Source: Acidovorax sp. HDW3 (GTDB taxonomy: Bacteria > Pseudomonadota > Gammaproteobacteria > Burkholderiales > Burkholderiaceae_C). Taken from it: DNA of 64,000 nt. The position numbers and the translations under genes are program-made. The first letter of the stretch is position 1; the number at the start of each line of letters is the position of its first letter. The notes under the pieces were generated by a model. The model was not told the origin of the DNA. It saw nothing but the letters and a program-made list of their open reading frames with translations, and searched no databases. Shown piece after piece: positions 30,101 through 39,529 of this stretch. The stretch covers positions 2,276,001 through 2,340,000 of the forward strand of contig NZ_CP049885.1 in NCBI RefSeq assembly GCF_011303755.1. The letters are read 5' to 3'.

Positions 30101-30202
30101 AAGCCGGGCTACCTGGCGAACACGCTCACGCCGTTTGTGGGCGACGGCAACACCAACACGCCGGAGTTCAAGTCCTTCCTCGTGAAGGTCGAGAAGGCAT
30201 AA
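27140..30202 (+). CDS. fdnG: Formate dehydrogenase alpha subunit, selenoprotein (in-frame TGA = Sec195)
   Basis: Catalytic Mo-bis-MGD subunit of a membrane-bound, periplasm-facing formate dehydrogenase (FdnG/FdoG type), 1020 residues. A Tat signal (NRRHFFRMSGAGLVG) precedes the [4Fe-4S] ligands Cys50, Cys53, Cys57 and Cys91. Codon 195 is TGA (27722-27724) in the context FDNQARV-U-HGPTVAGLAPTFGRG, exactly where E. coli FdnG has Sec196, and a SECIS hairpin follows directly. Without Sec readthrough it would look like two genes (27140-27724 and 27737-30202). AGGAGG precedes the ATG. It is the first gene of fdnGHI; the Sec machinery lies just downstream. Confidence 0.97.
27725..27767 (+). promoter_or_regulatory. 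Bacterial SECIS element in fdnG mRNA
   Basis: Directly after the TGA, CACGGCC (27725-27731) pairs with GGCCGTG (27761-27767). An apical stem GGCA/TGCC (27739-27742, 27748-27751) presents the loop GGTCT. The apical GGUCU loop about 18 nt past the UGA is the feature SelB binds in E. coli fdhF and fdnG mRNAs. It is inside the coding sequence. Confidence 0.9.
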
Positions 30203-30217
30203 GGAAAGGCGTACACG

Positions 30218-31138
30218 ATGTCATTGCAATCCCTCGATATCAAGCGCCTGTCGGCCACGACCACGCCTGCGCCGCAGGCGCGCTCGGCCCCAGCCGGCGA
30301 AGTCGCCAAGCTGATCGACGTCTCCAAGTGCATAGGCTGCAAAGCCTGCCAGACGGCCTGCCAGGAATGGAACGAGTTGCGCCAGGAGCCCGGTACCAAC
30401 CACGGCACCTACGCCAACCCCAACGACCTGAGCGCCAACTCGTGGACCGTCATGCGCTACCACGAGCACGACAACGAGCAGACCGGCAACCTCGAATGGC
30501 TGATCCGCAAGGACGGCTGTATGCACTGCGAGGACCCGGGCTGCTTGAAAGCCTGTCCCTCGCCCGGCGCCATCGTGCAGTACGCCAACGGCATCGTGGA
30601 CTTCCATGAGGAGAAGTGCATCGGCTGCGGCTACTGCGTCACCGGCTGCCCGTTCAACGTGCCGCGCATTTCGCAAAAGGACCAAAAAGCCTACAAGTGC
30701 ACGCTGTGCTCGGACCGCGTCGCCGTCGGCCAGGAGCCCGCCTGCGTCAAGACCTGCCCCACCGGCGCCATCGTCTTTGGCACCAAGAAGGCCATGCTCG
30801 ACCACGCCGAGACGCGCATCACCGACCTCAAGGAACGCGGCTACGCCCAGGCCGGGCTGTACAACCCGGCGGGCGTGGGCGGCACGCACGTCATGTACGT
30901 GCTGCACCACGCCGACCAGCCGCAGCTCTACAGCGGCCTGCCCGCCGACCCGCAGGTGAGCAACGCCGTGCGCCTGTGGAAGGGCGTCTCCAAGCCGCTG
31001 GCCATGGCAGCGCTGGGCGCTGCCGCGCTCGGTGGGCTGTTCCACTACATCACCAAAGGCCCCAACGACGTTTCCAGGGAACTGGAAAAAGAGATGGAAG
31101 AGCAAGACCGCCAAGCTGAAAAGGAGGGCCAGCCATGA
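30218..31138 (+). CDS. fdnH: Formate dehydrogenase beta (iron-sulfur) subunit
   Basis: This 306-residue electron-transfer subunit carries four [4Fe-4S] clusters: [35 protein letters not shown] and CTLCSDRV...CVKTC are all intact. A C-terminal transmembrane helix (about residues 250-272, [18 protein letters not shown]) anchors it. It passes electrons from the alpha subunit to the cytochrome b subunit. It starts 15 bp after fdnG and overlaps the next gene by 4 bp. Confidence 0.96.
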   Translation: MSLQSLDIKRLSATTTPAPQARSAPAGEVAKLIDVSKCIGCKACQTACQEWNELRQEPGTNHGTYANPNDLSANSWTVMRYHEHDNEQTGNLEWLIRKDGCMHCEDPGCLKACPSPGAIVQYANGIVDFHEEKCIGCGYCVTGCPFNVPRISQKDQKAYKCTLCSDRVAVGQEPACVKTCPTGAIVFGTKKAMLDHAETRITDLKERGYAQAGLYNPAGVGGTHVMYVLHHADQPQLYSGLPADPQVSNAVRLWKGVSKPLAMAALGAAALGGLFHYITKGPNDVSRELEKEMEEQDRQAEKEGQP

Positions 31139-31761
31139 GACGCAACCCCCGCGACCTGCAGCGCTACAACGCCAGCGAGCGCGCCAACCACTGGCTGGTG
31201 GGCATCTGCTTCATCCTGCTCGCGCTCTCGGGCCTGGCGTTTTTCCACCCGGCGCTGTTTCCACTCACGCAGCTCTTTGGCGGCGGGCCCTGGACGCGCA
31301 TCCTGCACCCGTACATCGGCGTCGTCATGGCGCTGGCGTTCGTGAGTATGTTCTTTCGCTTCTGGCGCCTGAACATCATCGAGGCGCGCGACAAGGAGTG
31401 GCTCAAAAACGTCAACAAGATGATCGACGGCAACGACCACGACATGCCCGAACAGGGCAAGTACAACGGCGGCCAGAAAGTCCTGTTCTGGGCCCTGGTG
31501 CTGTGCATGGTGGCGCTGAGCTGCTCGGGCGTTCTCATGTGGCGCGCCTGGTGGACGCCGCCCATCGCCCTGGCGCGCCTGGGCTCGCTCGTGCACGCCG
31601 GCGCCGCCGTGGGCATGATCGGCCTCATCATCATGCATGTCTACGCCGCCATTTGGACGCGTGGCACCATCCGCGCCATGATGTACGGCACCGTCACCCG
31701 CGCCTGGGCCAAGCAGCACCACCGGGGCTGGTACCGCAAGGTCACCGGGGATAACCGCTAA
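31135..31761 (+). CDS. fdnI: Formate dehydrogenase gamma (cytochrome b556) subunit
   Basis: This 208-residue integral membrane protein has four transmembrane helices ([77 protein letters not shown]) and haem-ligand His candidates in NHW, HPYIG, VHAG and MHVY. It passes electrons to quinone. ATGA overlap with fdnH; a terminator follows. Confidence 0.95.
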   Translation: MRRNPRDLQRYNASERANHWLVGICFILLALSGLAFFHPALFPLTQLFGGGPWTRILHPYIGVVMALAFVSMFFRFWRLNIIEARDKEWLKNVNKMIDGNDHDMPEQGKYNGGQKVLFWALVLCMVALSCSGVLMWRAWWTPPIALARLGSLVHAGAAVGMIGLIIMHVYAAIWTRGTIRAMMYGTVTRAWAKQHHRGWYRKVTGDNR

Positions 31762-31783
31762 CCGCGACCCTCGCCCCACCCGC

Positions 31784-31823
31784 CTGCCGCCGGTCGCACG
31801 CCTGCCCCGGCGGCAGTTTTTTT
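31784..31823 (+). terminator. Rho-independent terminator after fdnGHI
   Basis: CTGCCGCC (31784-31791) pairs with GGCGGCAG (31809-31816), followed by seven T residues. It lies between fdnI and fdhE, so it probably sets a lower expression level for the accessory and selenium genes than for the enzyme. Confidence 0.75.
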
Positions 31824-31842
31824 ATGTAGCCCCTGCCCTCCC

Positions 31843-32799
31843 ATGCAACGCATCCTCCAACCCGGCGACATCGAAGCCCTGGACCACACCCAGCCGCCGC
31901 GCATCCGCCTGCCCCAGCCCGCCAGCCTGTTTGCCGAGCGCGCCGCCCGCCTGGCGCAAAAGGCCCAAGGCCACCCGATTGGCGAGTACCTGCAGTTCCT
32001 CGCCCGCCTGGTGCGCGCCCAGCAGCAGGCCGCAGGCACGGTGCAGACCGCCGCGCCCGACCCGGCCCTGATCGCACGCGCGCAGCAGCATTCGATGCCG
32101 CTGCTGCCCGCTGCCGAGCACATCCCGACCGAATGGCAAGGCGTGCTCGACCAGCTGCTCACCACCCTCAAAAATGAAGAAAATCTGGCTCTAGCGCCCG
32201 TCCTGAGCGCGCTAGCAGCTATGAATTTTGAAGCACGCCAAGCCCTGGCGCGGCGCGTGCTGCTGGGCCTTCTGACCGAGCCCGGCGACCTCGCCGCCGC
32301 CCCCATCGCCATGGCCGCGCTGCAGGTGGTGTTTGCCGACCGCGCCAGCCGCCTGCAAGAGCGCGACATCCCCTACACCGACCCGGCCACCGTCTGCCCG
32401 GTATGCGCCAGCGCCCCCGTGGCCAGCGTGCAGCGCATCGGCGCTCGTGCAGACGGGCTGCGCTTTCTGCACTGCGGCACCTGCGCCACCGAGTGGCATA
32501 TGGTGCGCGTCAAGTGCAGCCACTGCGAATCGACCGAAGGCGTGCGCTACCAGGGCCTGGAGGGCGCCAGCGGCACGGACGAGAGCGTGCTGGCGGAAAC
32601 CTGCGACCAGTGCCACCACTACCGCAAGATCGCCCACCAGGACAAAGACCCCCTGGCCGAGCCCCTGGCCGACGACCTCGCCAGCCTGATGCTGGACCTG
32701 CTCATGGCCGAGACACCCTACGCCCGCGCCAGCCTCAACCCGCTGCTGCCCATGGCCGAGGCAGAGAGCGCCCCAGCCCCCAGCACGGCCACGCCATGA
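31843..32799 (+). CDS. fdhE: Formate dehydrogenase accessory protein FdhE
   Basis: This 318-residue protein is needed for maturation of membrane formate dehydrogenases. Its C-terminal half has four rubredoxin-like CxxC motifs (CPVC, CGTC, CSHC, CDQC), the iron-binding hallmark of FdhE. A copy of the genomic two-hairpin repeat is embedded in frame at 32186-32230, encoding part of [20 protein letters not shown]. It overlaps selA by 4 bp. Confidence 0.93.
   Translation: MQRILQPGDIEALDHTQPPRIRLPQPASLFAERAARLAQKAQGHPIGEYLQFLARLVRAQQQAAGTVQTAAPDPALIARAQQHSMPLLPAAEHIPTEWQGVLDQLLTTLKNEENLALAPVLSALAAMNFEARQALARRVLLGLLTEPGDLAAAPIAMAALQVVFADRASRLQERDIPYTDPATVCPVCASAPVASVQRIGARADGLRFLHCGTCATEWHMVRVKCSHCESTEGVRYQGLEGASGTDESVLAETCDQCHHYRKIAHQDKDPLAEPLADDLASLMLDLLMAETPYARASLNPLLPMAEAESAPAPSTATP
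32186..32230 (+). repeat. Two-hairpin repeat, copy 5, inside fdhE
   Basis: CTCTAGCGCCCGTCCTGAGC followed by GCGCTAGCAGCTATGAATTT: the same order of parts as the intergenic copies (AGCGC, spacer, GCGCTAGCAGCTAT). It lies within the coding frame of fdhE, whose frame stays open across it. Confidence 0.65.
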
Positions 32800-34220
32800 G
32801 CGCCGCCGCCCGCCTGCCCAGCGTCGATAAGGTACTGGGCCAGCCCAGCGTGCGCGCCCTGGCGGCGCAGTACGGCGCCAGCGCCACCACCGCCGCCGTG
32901 CGCCAGCAGCTCGATGCCCTGCGCCCCGCCGCCCTGGCCGGGGCGCTGAGCGCCGCGCAGCTCACGCCCGAGGCCATCGCGCCGCAGGTGCAGGCCCTGC
33001 TGGCGCAGCGCTTTGCGCCGCGCCTCACGGCCGTCTTCAACCTCACCGGCACGGTGCTGCACACCAACCTGGGCCGCGCCCTGCTGCCCGAGGCCGCCGT
33101 GCAGGCCGTGGTGCAGGCCATGCGCGCTCCGGCGAACCTCGAATTCGACCTCGCCACCGGCGGGCGCGGCGACCGCGACGACCTGGTGAACGAGCTGCTG
33201 TGCGAGCTCACCGGCGCCGAAGCCGCCACCGTCGTCAACAACAACGCCGCCGCCGTGCTGCTCAGCCTCAACGCCCTGGCGGCGCGCAAGGAGGCCATCG
33301 TCTCGCGCGGCGAACTCGTCGAGATCGGCGGCGCCTTTCGCATCCCCGACATCATGGCCCGCGCCGGCGCCAAGCTGGTCGAAGTCGGCACCACCAACCG
33401 CACCCACGCCAAGGACTACCAAGAGGCCATCACCGCGCGCACCGCGCTCTTGATGAAGGTGCATTGCAGCAACTACGCCGTCACCGGCTTTACCAAAAGC
33501 GTGCCCGAGGGCGAGGTGGCAGGCATCGCCCACGCGCGCAGCCTGCCGCTGCTGGTCGATCTGGGCAGCGGCACCCTGGTCGATCTGGCGCAGTGGGGCC
33601 TGCCGCACGAACCCACGGTGCGCGACGTGGTCGCCGCCGGGGCCGACATCGTCACCTTCAGCGGCGACAAGCTGCTGGGCGGCCCGCAGGCCGGGCTCAT
33701 CGTCGGGCGCAAAGACCTGATCGCCAAGATCAAGAAAAACCCGCTCAAGCGCGCCCTGCGCGTGGGCAAGCTGACCCTGGCCGCGCTCGAACCCGTGCTG
33801 CGCCTGTACCTCACGCCCGAGCACCTGCCGGCGCAGCTGACCACACTGCGCCTGTTCACCCGCGCCCAGGCCGAGATGCACGCCCAGGCCCAGGCCCTGC
33901 TGCCGCTGCTGCAGGCGGCGCTGGGCGCGCGCTGGAGCGTGCGCAGCGCGCCGGTGTTCAGCCAGATTGGCAGCGGCGCCATGCCCATCGACCAGCTCCC
34001 GAGCTGGGGCCTGGCCCTGGCGCCGGCAGACGGCAAGCGCCCGGGGCGGGCGCTTGCCGCACTCGAAGGCGCGCTGCGCAGCCTGCCGCGCCCGGTGATC
34101 GGGCGCATCGCCAGCGACGCGCTGTGGCTCGACCTGCGCTGCCTGGAGGCGGCCGACATGGCGCCGTTCACAGCGCAGCTCGGCGCCCTCTCGAGCGCCC
34201 TGCAAGGCCCCTCCCGGTAG
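32796..34220 (+). CDS. selA: L-seryl-tRNA(Sec) selenium transferase
   Basis: This 474-residue PLP enzyme converts Ser-tRNA(Sec) to Sec-tRNA(Sec) using selenophosphate. Features are [20 protein letters not shown], the nucleotide/PLP region [49 protein letters not shown], and the PLP Lys292 in [17 protein letters not shown]. Length and key residues match E. coli SelA (463 residues, Lys295). It is coupled to fdhE (ATGA). Downstream comes an unrelated gene before selB, although selA and selB are usually adjacent. Confidence 0.97.
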   Translation: MSAAARLPSVDKVLGQPSVRALAAQYGASATTAAVRQQLDALRPAALAGALSAAQLTPEAIAPQVQALLAQRFAPRLTAVFNLTGTVLHTNLGRALLPEAAVQAVVQAMRAPANLEFDLATGGRGDRDDLVNELLCELTGAEAATVVNNNAAAVLLSLNALAARKEAIVSRGELVEIGGAFRIPDIMARAGAKLVEVGTTNRTHAKDYQEAITARTALLMKVHCSNYAVTGFTKSVPEGEVAGIAHARSLPLLVDLGSGTLVDLAQWGLPHEPTVRDVVAAGADIVTFSGDKLLGGPQAGLIVGRKDLIAKIKKNPLKRALRVGKLTLAALEPVLRLYLTPEHLPAQLTTLRLFTRAQAEMHAQAQALLPLLQAALGARWSVRSAPVFSQIGSGAMPIDQLPSWGLALAPADGKRPGRALAALEGALRSLPRPVIGRIASDALWLDLRCLEAADMAPFTAQLGALSSALQGPSR

Positions 34221-34236
34221 CCACGGCAATGCCACA

Positions 34237-35802
34237 ATGGCCCGCATGACGCGCAAGAAGCTCCCCATCGGCATACAAACCTTTGCCCACATCCGCGAGC
34301 AGGGGTATTACTACGTCGATAAAACGCCCTTCATCCTCCAACTGGCGAGCGAGGGCAAAGCCTACTTTCTCTCGCGCCCGCGCCGCTTTGGCAAAAGCCT
34401 GCTGCTCGACACCATCGCCAACCTGTTCGAGGGCCAGCAGGCGCTGTTTGACGGCCTGTACGCCCAGCAGCACTGGGACTGGAGCGTGCGCCATCCGGTG
34501 GTGCGCATCAGCTTTGGCGCGGGCTTGATGCGCAGCAGCGATGAGTTGGACCTGCGCATCCGCAGCATCGTGCAAGAAAATTACCTGCGCCTGGGCCTGG
34601 CGCTGCCACCGGGGCTGGACATTCCCGGCCAATTCAAACACCTGCTGCTGCAACTGCACCAGCAAAGCGGCCAGCCCGTGGTGGTGCTGATCGACGAATA
34701 CGACAAGCCCATCCTCGACAACATCACCAGCCCCGAACTAGCGCGCCAGATGCGCGACGGCCTGCGCAACCTGTATTCGGTACTGAAAGACGCCGACGCG
34801 CATATCCGCTTCATCTTGCTCACCGGCGTGTCCAAGTTCAGCAAGGTCAGCCTGTTTTCGGGGCTGAACAATCTGCGCGATTTGACGCTCGACGCCCGCT
34901 ACAGCGCCCTGTGCGGCTACACCGACGACGACCTCGACACCGTGTTTGCCCCCGAGCTGCCGGGGCTCGACCGCGAGGAAATCCGCCGCTGGTACAACGG
35001 CTACAACTGGGGCGGCACCAGCGTCTATAACCCGTTCGATGCCCTGCTGCTGTTTGACAGCCGCCAATTTCGCCCCTATTGGTTTGAGACGGGAACGCCG
35101 ACGTTTTTGCTCGACCTGCTGCACCAGCGCCAGACCTTCACCCCGGGGCTGGCGCAGCGCCTCACAGACCTGGATTTGCTCTCCAGCTTTGATGTCGATC
35201 GCATCGAAACCGACGCCCTGCTGTTCCAGGCCGGCTACCTGACCCTGCACCAGCAAGAAGAAGTGCTGCCCGGCCAGTGGCTCTACACCCTGGGCTACCC
35301 GAATCTGGAGGTACGCACCAGCCTCAACCGCGCCCTGCTGCCCGGCCTGGGCGTGGCCGCTTCGCAGGCGCTGCAGCATGTCTCGCGCCTGGTCGGCCTG
35401 CTGCGTGCCAACGACTTTGCGGGCCTGCAGGCGCTGTTCAATGCGTTCTTCGCCAGCATCCCCCACGACTGGTACCGCAACAACCCCATCGCCCATTACG
35501 AGGGCTACTGGGCCAGCGTGTTCTACAGCCACTTTGCCGCCCTGGGCCTGGACATCACCCTCGAAGACGCCACCTGCCAGGGCCGCATCGACATGACCGT
35601 GCGCTTTAACGGCCAGGTGTATTTGTTTGAGTTCAAAGTCATTGAGCGCGCCCCCGCAGGCCAGGCGCTGGCGCAGTTGCAAACGCGCCGCTACGCCGAC
35701 AAATACCGCGCCCTGGGCCAGCCCATTCACCTCATCGGCGTCGAGTTCAGCGAGCACACGCGCAGCCTGGCGGGGTTTGAGGCGCTGACGCTGGATAAGT
35801 AA
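34237..35802 (+). CDS. AAA-ATPase-like / PD-(D/E)XK nuclease-superfamily protein (DUF1703 type)
   Basis: This 521-residue protein has an N-terminal AAA-like domain: LPIGIQTFAHIREQGYYYVD, Walker A-like FLSRPRRFGKSLLLDTI, Walker B-like VVVLIDEYDKPILDN, and ILLTGVSKFSKVSLFSGLNN. The C-terminal PD-(D/E)XK-type domain has ITLEDATCQGRIDMTVRFNG, YLFEFKV, ALAQLQTRRYADKY. The family is widespread, scattered and uncharacterised. It sits between selA and selB, 16 bp after selA, with a repeat copy downstream, so it looks inserted into a selAB operon. Alternative start ATG at 34246. Confidence 0.85.
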   Translation: MARMTRKKLPIGIQTFAHIREQGYYYVDKTPFILQLASEGKAYFLSRPRRFGKSLLLDTIANLFEGQQALFDGLYAQQHWDWSVRHPVVRISFGAGLMRSSDELDLRIRSIVQENYLRLGLALPPGLDIPGQFKHLLLQLHQQSGQPVVVLIDEYDKPILDNITSPELARQMRDGLRNLYSVLKDADAHIRFILLTGVSKFSKVSLFSGLNNLRDLTLDARYSALCGYTDDDLDTVFAPELPGLDREEIRRWYNGYNWGGTSVYNPFDALLLFDSRQFRPYWFETGTPTFLLDLLHQRQTFTPGLAQRLTDLDLLSSFDVDRIETDALLFQAGYLTLHQQEEVLPGQWLYTLGYPNLEVRTSLNRALLPGLGVAASQALQHVSRLVGLLRANDFAGLQALFNAFFASIPHDWYRNNPIAHYEGYWASVFYSHFAALGLDITLEDATCQGRIDMTVRFNGQVYLFEFKVIERAPAGQALAQLQTRRYADKYRALGQPIHLIGVEFSEHTRSLAGFEALTLDK

Positions 35803-35808
35803 CAAATT

Positions 35809-35860
35809 GGCCTCTAGCCCTTGTCAGGCAAGCGCAAGCAGCTCCTAAAACAATAGTAAA
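35809..35860 (+). repeat. Two-hairpin intergenic repeat, copy 6
   Basis: CCTCTAGCCCTTGTCAGGCA then AGCGCAAGCAGCTCCTAAAA and CAATAG. It lies between the AAA-like gene and selB and contacts the selB start (35864). Confidence 0.7.
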
Positions 35861-35863
35861 ACC

Positions 35864-37771
35864 ATGATTATTGGCACCGCAGGTCACATCGACCACGGCA
35901 AGACTGCGCTGGTGCGCGCCCTCACCGGCGTCGAGACCGACCGCCTGCCCGAGGAAAAGCGCCGGGGCATCTCCATCGAGCTGGGCTACGCCTACCTGCA
36001 CCCGCCGGGGCAGGCGGTGCTGGGTTTTGTCGATATGCCCGGGCACGAGCGCCTGCTGCACACCATGCTGGCCGGGGCCACGGGCATTGCGCACGCGCTG
36101 CTCATCGTCGCCGCTGACGATGGCGTCATGCCGCAAACGCGCGAGCACCTGGCCGTGCTCGCCCTGCTGGGGCTGACCCACGCCACGGTGGTGCTGACCA
36201 AGATAGACCGCATCCCCACCGCCGAACGCACCGCACGGCTGGCCGCGCTGCAAGCCCAGGTGCGCGCCCTGCTCGCGCCCACGGCGCTGGCGCAGGCGCC
36301 GGTTTTTGCCGTCTCGGCGCACAGCGGCGAAGGGGTGGACGCCCTGCGCGCGCACCTGCAAAGCTGCGCCCAGGCACACCACGCCCAGCCCGGCGCTGAC
36401 GCCGCCCAGGGCTTTCGCCTGGCGGTCGATCGCAGCTTCACCCTCTCGGGCGTGGGCACGGTGGTCACCGGCATGGTCGCCAGTGGCCGCGTGGCGGTGG
36501 GCGACGTGTTGCACACCGCCCCCACCGGGCACAGCGTGCGCGTGCGCGGCATCCACGTGCACAACCAGCAGGCCGAATCGGCCCAGGCGGGCGAACGCTG
36601 CGCCCTGGCCCTGGCCGGTATCGCCAAAGAGGCGGTGCAGCGCGGCCACTGGTTGTGCGCGCCCTCTGTGGACCTGTCTAGCCTGCGCCTGGACGTGCTG
36701 TGCCAGCACTGGCAGGGCGAAGAGCGCCCCCTGCGCTCGGGCCAGCGCGTGCACGTGCACCTGGGCAGTGCCGACGTGCTGGGCACCCTGGTGCTGCTGC
36801 AAGGCAGCGAACTTGCCCCCGGCGCCAGCGCCCTGGCGCAGCTGGTGCTGCAAACGCCCGTGGCCGCCTGGCACGGCAGCCGGGGCGTGCTGCGCGACGC
36901 CTCGGCCCAACGCACCCTGGCCGGGGTGCAGGTGCTCGACCCCTTCGCCCCACAGCGCTGGCGTAACAGCGCCGAGCGCCTGCAGCAGCTCGCCGCCCTG
37001 CAGCTGCCCGACCCCGGCGCACGGCTGGCCGCACTGCTCGCTGCCAGCCCGCTGGGGGTGGACGCGGCGGCCCTGGCCCGCGCCCAAGGGCAAGCCGCCA
37101 GCGCCCTGCCCTGGCCGCCCGCTGTGCTGCACCTGACCGCCAGCGCGCAAGCCATAGACCCTGGCGCCTTTGCCACCCTGCAAGCCCATACCCTGGACTG
37201 CCTGGGGCAATTTCACCAACAGCACCCCGGCGACATCGGCCCCGACAGCCGGCGCCTGCGCCGCCTGGCCGCGCCCCGCGCCAGCGACGCGCTGTGGCAG
37301 GCGCTCACCGACGCCCTGCTCACACAGGCCACGCTGGCGCGCACCGGCCCCTGGCTGCACCTGCCGGCGCACGGTGCCGAGCTCTCGGCGCAAGAGGAGC
37401 ACATCGCCCAGCGCCTGCTGCCGCTGCTGCAAGCGGGCGCGTTCGCCCCACCCTGGGCGCGCAACCTGGCACAAGACCTGGCCCTGCCCGAGCTGGCCGT
37501 GCGCCAAACGCTGGTGGGCCTGGCGCGGCGCGGCGAGGTTTTTGCCGTGGTCAAAGACCTGTACTATTCGCGCCTTGCGCTGCAGCAACTCGCCGACCTG
37601 GCGCGCGCCTGCGCCGCCGCCCCGGGCGGCCTGCACGCGGCGGCGTTTCGCGACGCCAGCGGCCTGGGGCGCAAGCGGGCCATTCAGGTGCTTGAATTTT
37701 TTGACCGCGTGGGCCTGACCCGCCGCGTCAAGGACCAGCACCTGCTGCGGCCAGACACAGTGCTGTTCTGA
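35864..37771 (+). CDS. selB: Selenocysteine-specific elongation factor SelB
   Basis: This 635-residue GTPase delivers Sec-tRNA(Sec) to UGA codons next to a SECIS hairpin. The G domain starts [20 protein letters not shown] (G1), with [13 protein letters not shown] (G2), [13 protein letters not shown] (G3), LTKIDR (G4) and SAHSGEG (G5). EF-Tu-like beta-barrels follow, and the last 240 residues form winged-helix SECIS-binding domains ([40 protein letters not shown]). It is directly followed (5 bp) by the tRNA-Sec gene. Confidence 0.97.
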   Translation: MIIGTAGHIDHGKTALVRALTGVETDRLPEEKRRGISIELGYAYLHPPGQAVLGFVDMPGHERLLHTMLAGATGIAHALLIVAADDGVMPQTREHLAVLALLGLTHATVVLTKIDRIPTAERTARLAALQAQVRALLAPTALAQAPVFAVSAHSGEGVDALRAHLQSCAQAHHAQPGADAAQGFRLAVDRSFTLSGVGTVVTGMVASGRVAVGDVLHTAPTGHSVRVRGIHVHNQQAESAQAGERCALALAGIAKEAVQRGHWLCAPSVDLSSLRLDVLCQHWQGEERPLRSGQRVHVHLGSADVLGTLVLLQGSELAPGASALAQLVLQTPVAAWHGSRGVLRDASAQRTLAGVQVLDPFAPQRWRNSAERLQQLAALQLPDPGARLAALLAASPLGVDAAALARAQGQAASALPWPPAVLHLTASAQAIDPGAFATLQAHTLDCLGQFHQQHPGDIGPDSRRLRRLAAPRASDALWQALTDALLTQATLARTGPWLHLPAHGAELSAQEEHIAQRLLPLLQAGAFAPPWARNLAQDLALPELAVRQTLVGLARRGEVFAVVKDLYYSRLALQQLADLARACAAAPGGLHAAAFRDASGLGRKRAIQVLEFFDRVGLTRRVKDQHLLRPDTVLF

Positions 37772-37776
37772 ACAAC

Positions 37777-37871
37777 GGAAGGGAAGCGTCCCTGGTGGGG
37801 CGCCCGGGCTTCAAACCCGGTGGGCTGCGCCACGCGTGGCCGGAAGGTTCGACTCCTTCTCCTTTCCGCCA
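37777..37871 (+). tRNA. selC: tRNA-Sec (SelC, anticodon TCA)
   Basis: The gene is 95 nt: GGAAGGGAAGCG at the 5' end pairs with CTCCTTTCC before GCCA. The anticodon loop is CTTCAAA in stem CCCGGG/CCCGGT, anticodon TCA, which reads UGA. It has a long extra arm and the T-arm AAGGTTCGACTCCTT. Overall shape and the extended acceptor stem match E. coli selC. It starts 5 bp after selB. Confidence 0.97.
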
Positions 37872-37899
37872 TTCATACCGAACGATTGCGGGCTCAAAC

Positions 37900-37940
37900 C
37901 CTTGCCAATCCAGCGCAAGCAGCTATAAAAATCATAGCAA
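37900..37940 (+). repeat. Two-hairpin intergenic repeat, copy 7 (partial)
   Basis: AGCGCAAGCAGCTATAAAAA with ATAGC following; the first half of the upstream hairpin is degenerate. It lies between selC and the phosphoesterase gene. Confidence 0.65.
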
Positions 37941-37952
37941 ATAAGTCCCTCC

Positions 37953-38729
37953 ATGCGCCTGCACATCCTCTCAGACCTGCACCTGAGCGTGCACCCCCTG
38001 GCACTGGCGCCAAGCACGGCCGACCTCATCGTGCTCGCGGGCGACATTGACCGGCCAGCCGCTGCCATGGCCTGGGCGCAAGCCCTGGGCAAGCCCGTGA
38101 TTTACGTGCCGGGCAACCACGAGTTCTACGGCAGCGACCTCGAAAGCACCACCGCCGAGCTGCGCGCCCTGGCCGCAGGCAGCTGCGTGCAGGTGCTGCA
38201 CAACCAGGCGTGGGAATGGGGCGGCGTGCGCTTTCTGGGCAGCACCTTGTGGAGCGACTTTCGCGCCGCTGGCGACGGCGCCGCGCAGGCGCAGGCCATG
38301 GCGCAATCGCTGGCGTTCAACCGCGATTTCAGCCGCATCCGCCTGCACCCGGGCGACGGGGCAGCGCGGCTCACCCCGCAGCACTGCGCGCAGCTTTTTG
38401 CCGCCAATGCCCGCTGGCTCGATGCGGCACTCGCCACGCCCTTTGCCGGCCCCACCGTCGTCATCACCCACCACGCACCCACGCTGGGCAGCGTGCACCC
38501 GCGCTTTGCCGGCTCGCCGCTGAACGTCAACTTTGTCTCTGACGCCGCCTGGCTGCTCGGCGGCGAGCGCACCGCCTTGTGGATACACGGCCACACGCAC
38601 GACAGCTTTGACTACGACATGCAAGGCACGCGCGTGCTGTGCAACCCCCGGGGCTACGCCAAAGACGGCGTGCCGGAAAACCCGCTGTTTGACCCTGGCC
38701 TGATCGTCGATATTCCCCTCGCCCGCTGA
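37953..38729 (+). CDS. Metallophosphoesterase (calcineurin-like)
   Basis: This 258-residue protein has all five metal-binding blocks: SDLHLSV, VLAGDIDRP, VPGNHEFYGSD, VITHHAP and IHGHTHDSFDY. It is a cytosolic phosphoesterase of unknown substrate. No signal peptide is present. It starts 12 bp after a repeat copy. Confidence 0.88.
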   Translation: MRLHILSDLHLSVHPLALAPSTADLIVLAGDIDRPAAAMAWAQALGKPVIYVPGNHEFYGSDLESTTAELRALAAGSCVQVLHNQAWEWGGVRFLGSTLWSDFRAAGDGAAQAQAMAQSLAFNRDFSRIRLHPGDGAARLTPQHCAQLFAANARWLDAALATPFAGPTVVITHHAPTLGSVHPRFAGSPLNVNFVSDAAWLLGGERTALWIHGHTHDSFDYDMQGTRVLCNPRGYAKDGVPENPLFDPGLIVDIPLAR

Positions 38730-38797
38730 GCCCCAGCCCGGCTGGGAATAAAACCGGCGTTGACCGCATCCAATAGTGCAACCCCCAAGGAGTGACG

Positions 38798-39514
38798 ATG
38801 CCGACCTACAGCACCCATTTGATTCGCAGCGCAGAAGTGGCCCAGGGTACTCGGGCGTTTTATCTGGAAAAGCCGGCCGGCTTTGAGTTTCGCCCCGGCC
38901 AGGCGATGGAAGTGATACTGCCCGGCGCAGCGGCGGGTGACGATGGCCACCATGCGTTCTCCATCGTCAGCGCCCCGCACGAGGCCGAGCTGGTGTTTGC
39001 CACGCGGATGCGCGAGAGCACCTACAAGCGCCACCTGGCCAGCCTGCCGCCGGGCACGGCGCTGGAGATTGACGGCCCCTTTGGCAACCTCACCTTGCAC
39101 AAGAAAACCGAGCGCGCGGCGGTTTTTGTCGCGGGCGGCATCGGCATTACGCCATTCATGAGCATCTTGCGCCACGCCGCGCAGCAACCGAGCGGCCAGC
39201 GCCTGGCGCTGCTGTACTCCAACCGCCGCCCCGAGGACACGGCCTTTTTGGCCGAGCTGCAGGCGCTGGCAAAAAACCTGCCCGGCTTTGCCCTGCACGC
39301 CACCATGACGGACATGGCGCAATCGAGCCAGCCTTGGGCGGGCGCGCAGGGCATGATCGACAGCGCCTTTGTGCAGCGCTGCACGGCCGATCTGCCCGCG
39401 CCCATCTTCTACATCAGCGGCCCACCGGCCATGGTGCAGGCGCTGCGGCAGGTTTTGGTGACTGCCGGCGCCGATGAAGACGACGTGCGCAGCGAAGAGT
39501 TCTACGGCTACTGA
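38798..39514 (+). CDS. FAD-dependent oxidoreductase (ferredoxin-NADP reductase-like)
   Basis: This 238-residue protein has the FNR fold: FAD-binding FEFRPGQAMEVILP and HHAFSIVSAPHEAEL, then NAD(P)-binding FVAGGIGITPFMSILRH and FYISGPPAMVQALRQVL. No 2Fe-2S domain is attached, so it needs a separate electron partner. AAGGAG lies just before the ATG at 38798 (a GTG at 38792 overlaps that SD). It is 15 bp upstream of the sigma-factor gene and may be in one transcript with it. Confidence 0.82.
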   Translation: MPTYSTHLIRSAEVAQGTRAFYLEKPAGFEFRPGQAMEVILPGAAAGDDGHHAFSIVSAPHEAELVFATRMRESTYKRHLASLPPGTALEIDGPFGNLTLHKKTERAAVFVAGGIGITPFMSILRHAAQQPSGQRLALLYSNRRPEDTAFLAELQALAKNLPGFALHATMTDMAQSSQPWAGAQGMIDSAFVQRCTADLPAPIFYISGPPAMVQALRQVLVTAGADEDDVRSEEFYGY

Positions 39515-39529
39515 GCACCAGGCACTGAC

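Noticed and set aside
35747-37741. A 664-codon minus-strand frame opposite selB
   Set aside because: Antisense shadow of selB; no start signal or domain.
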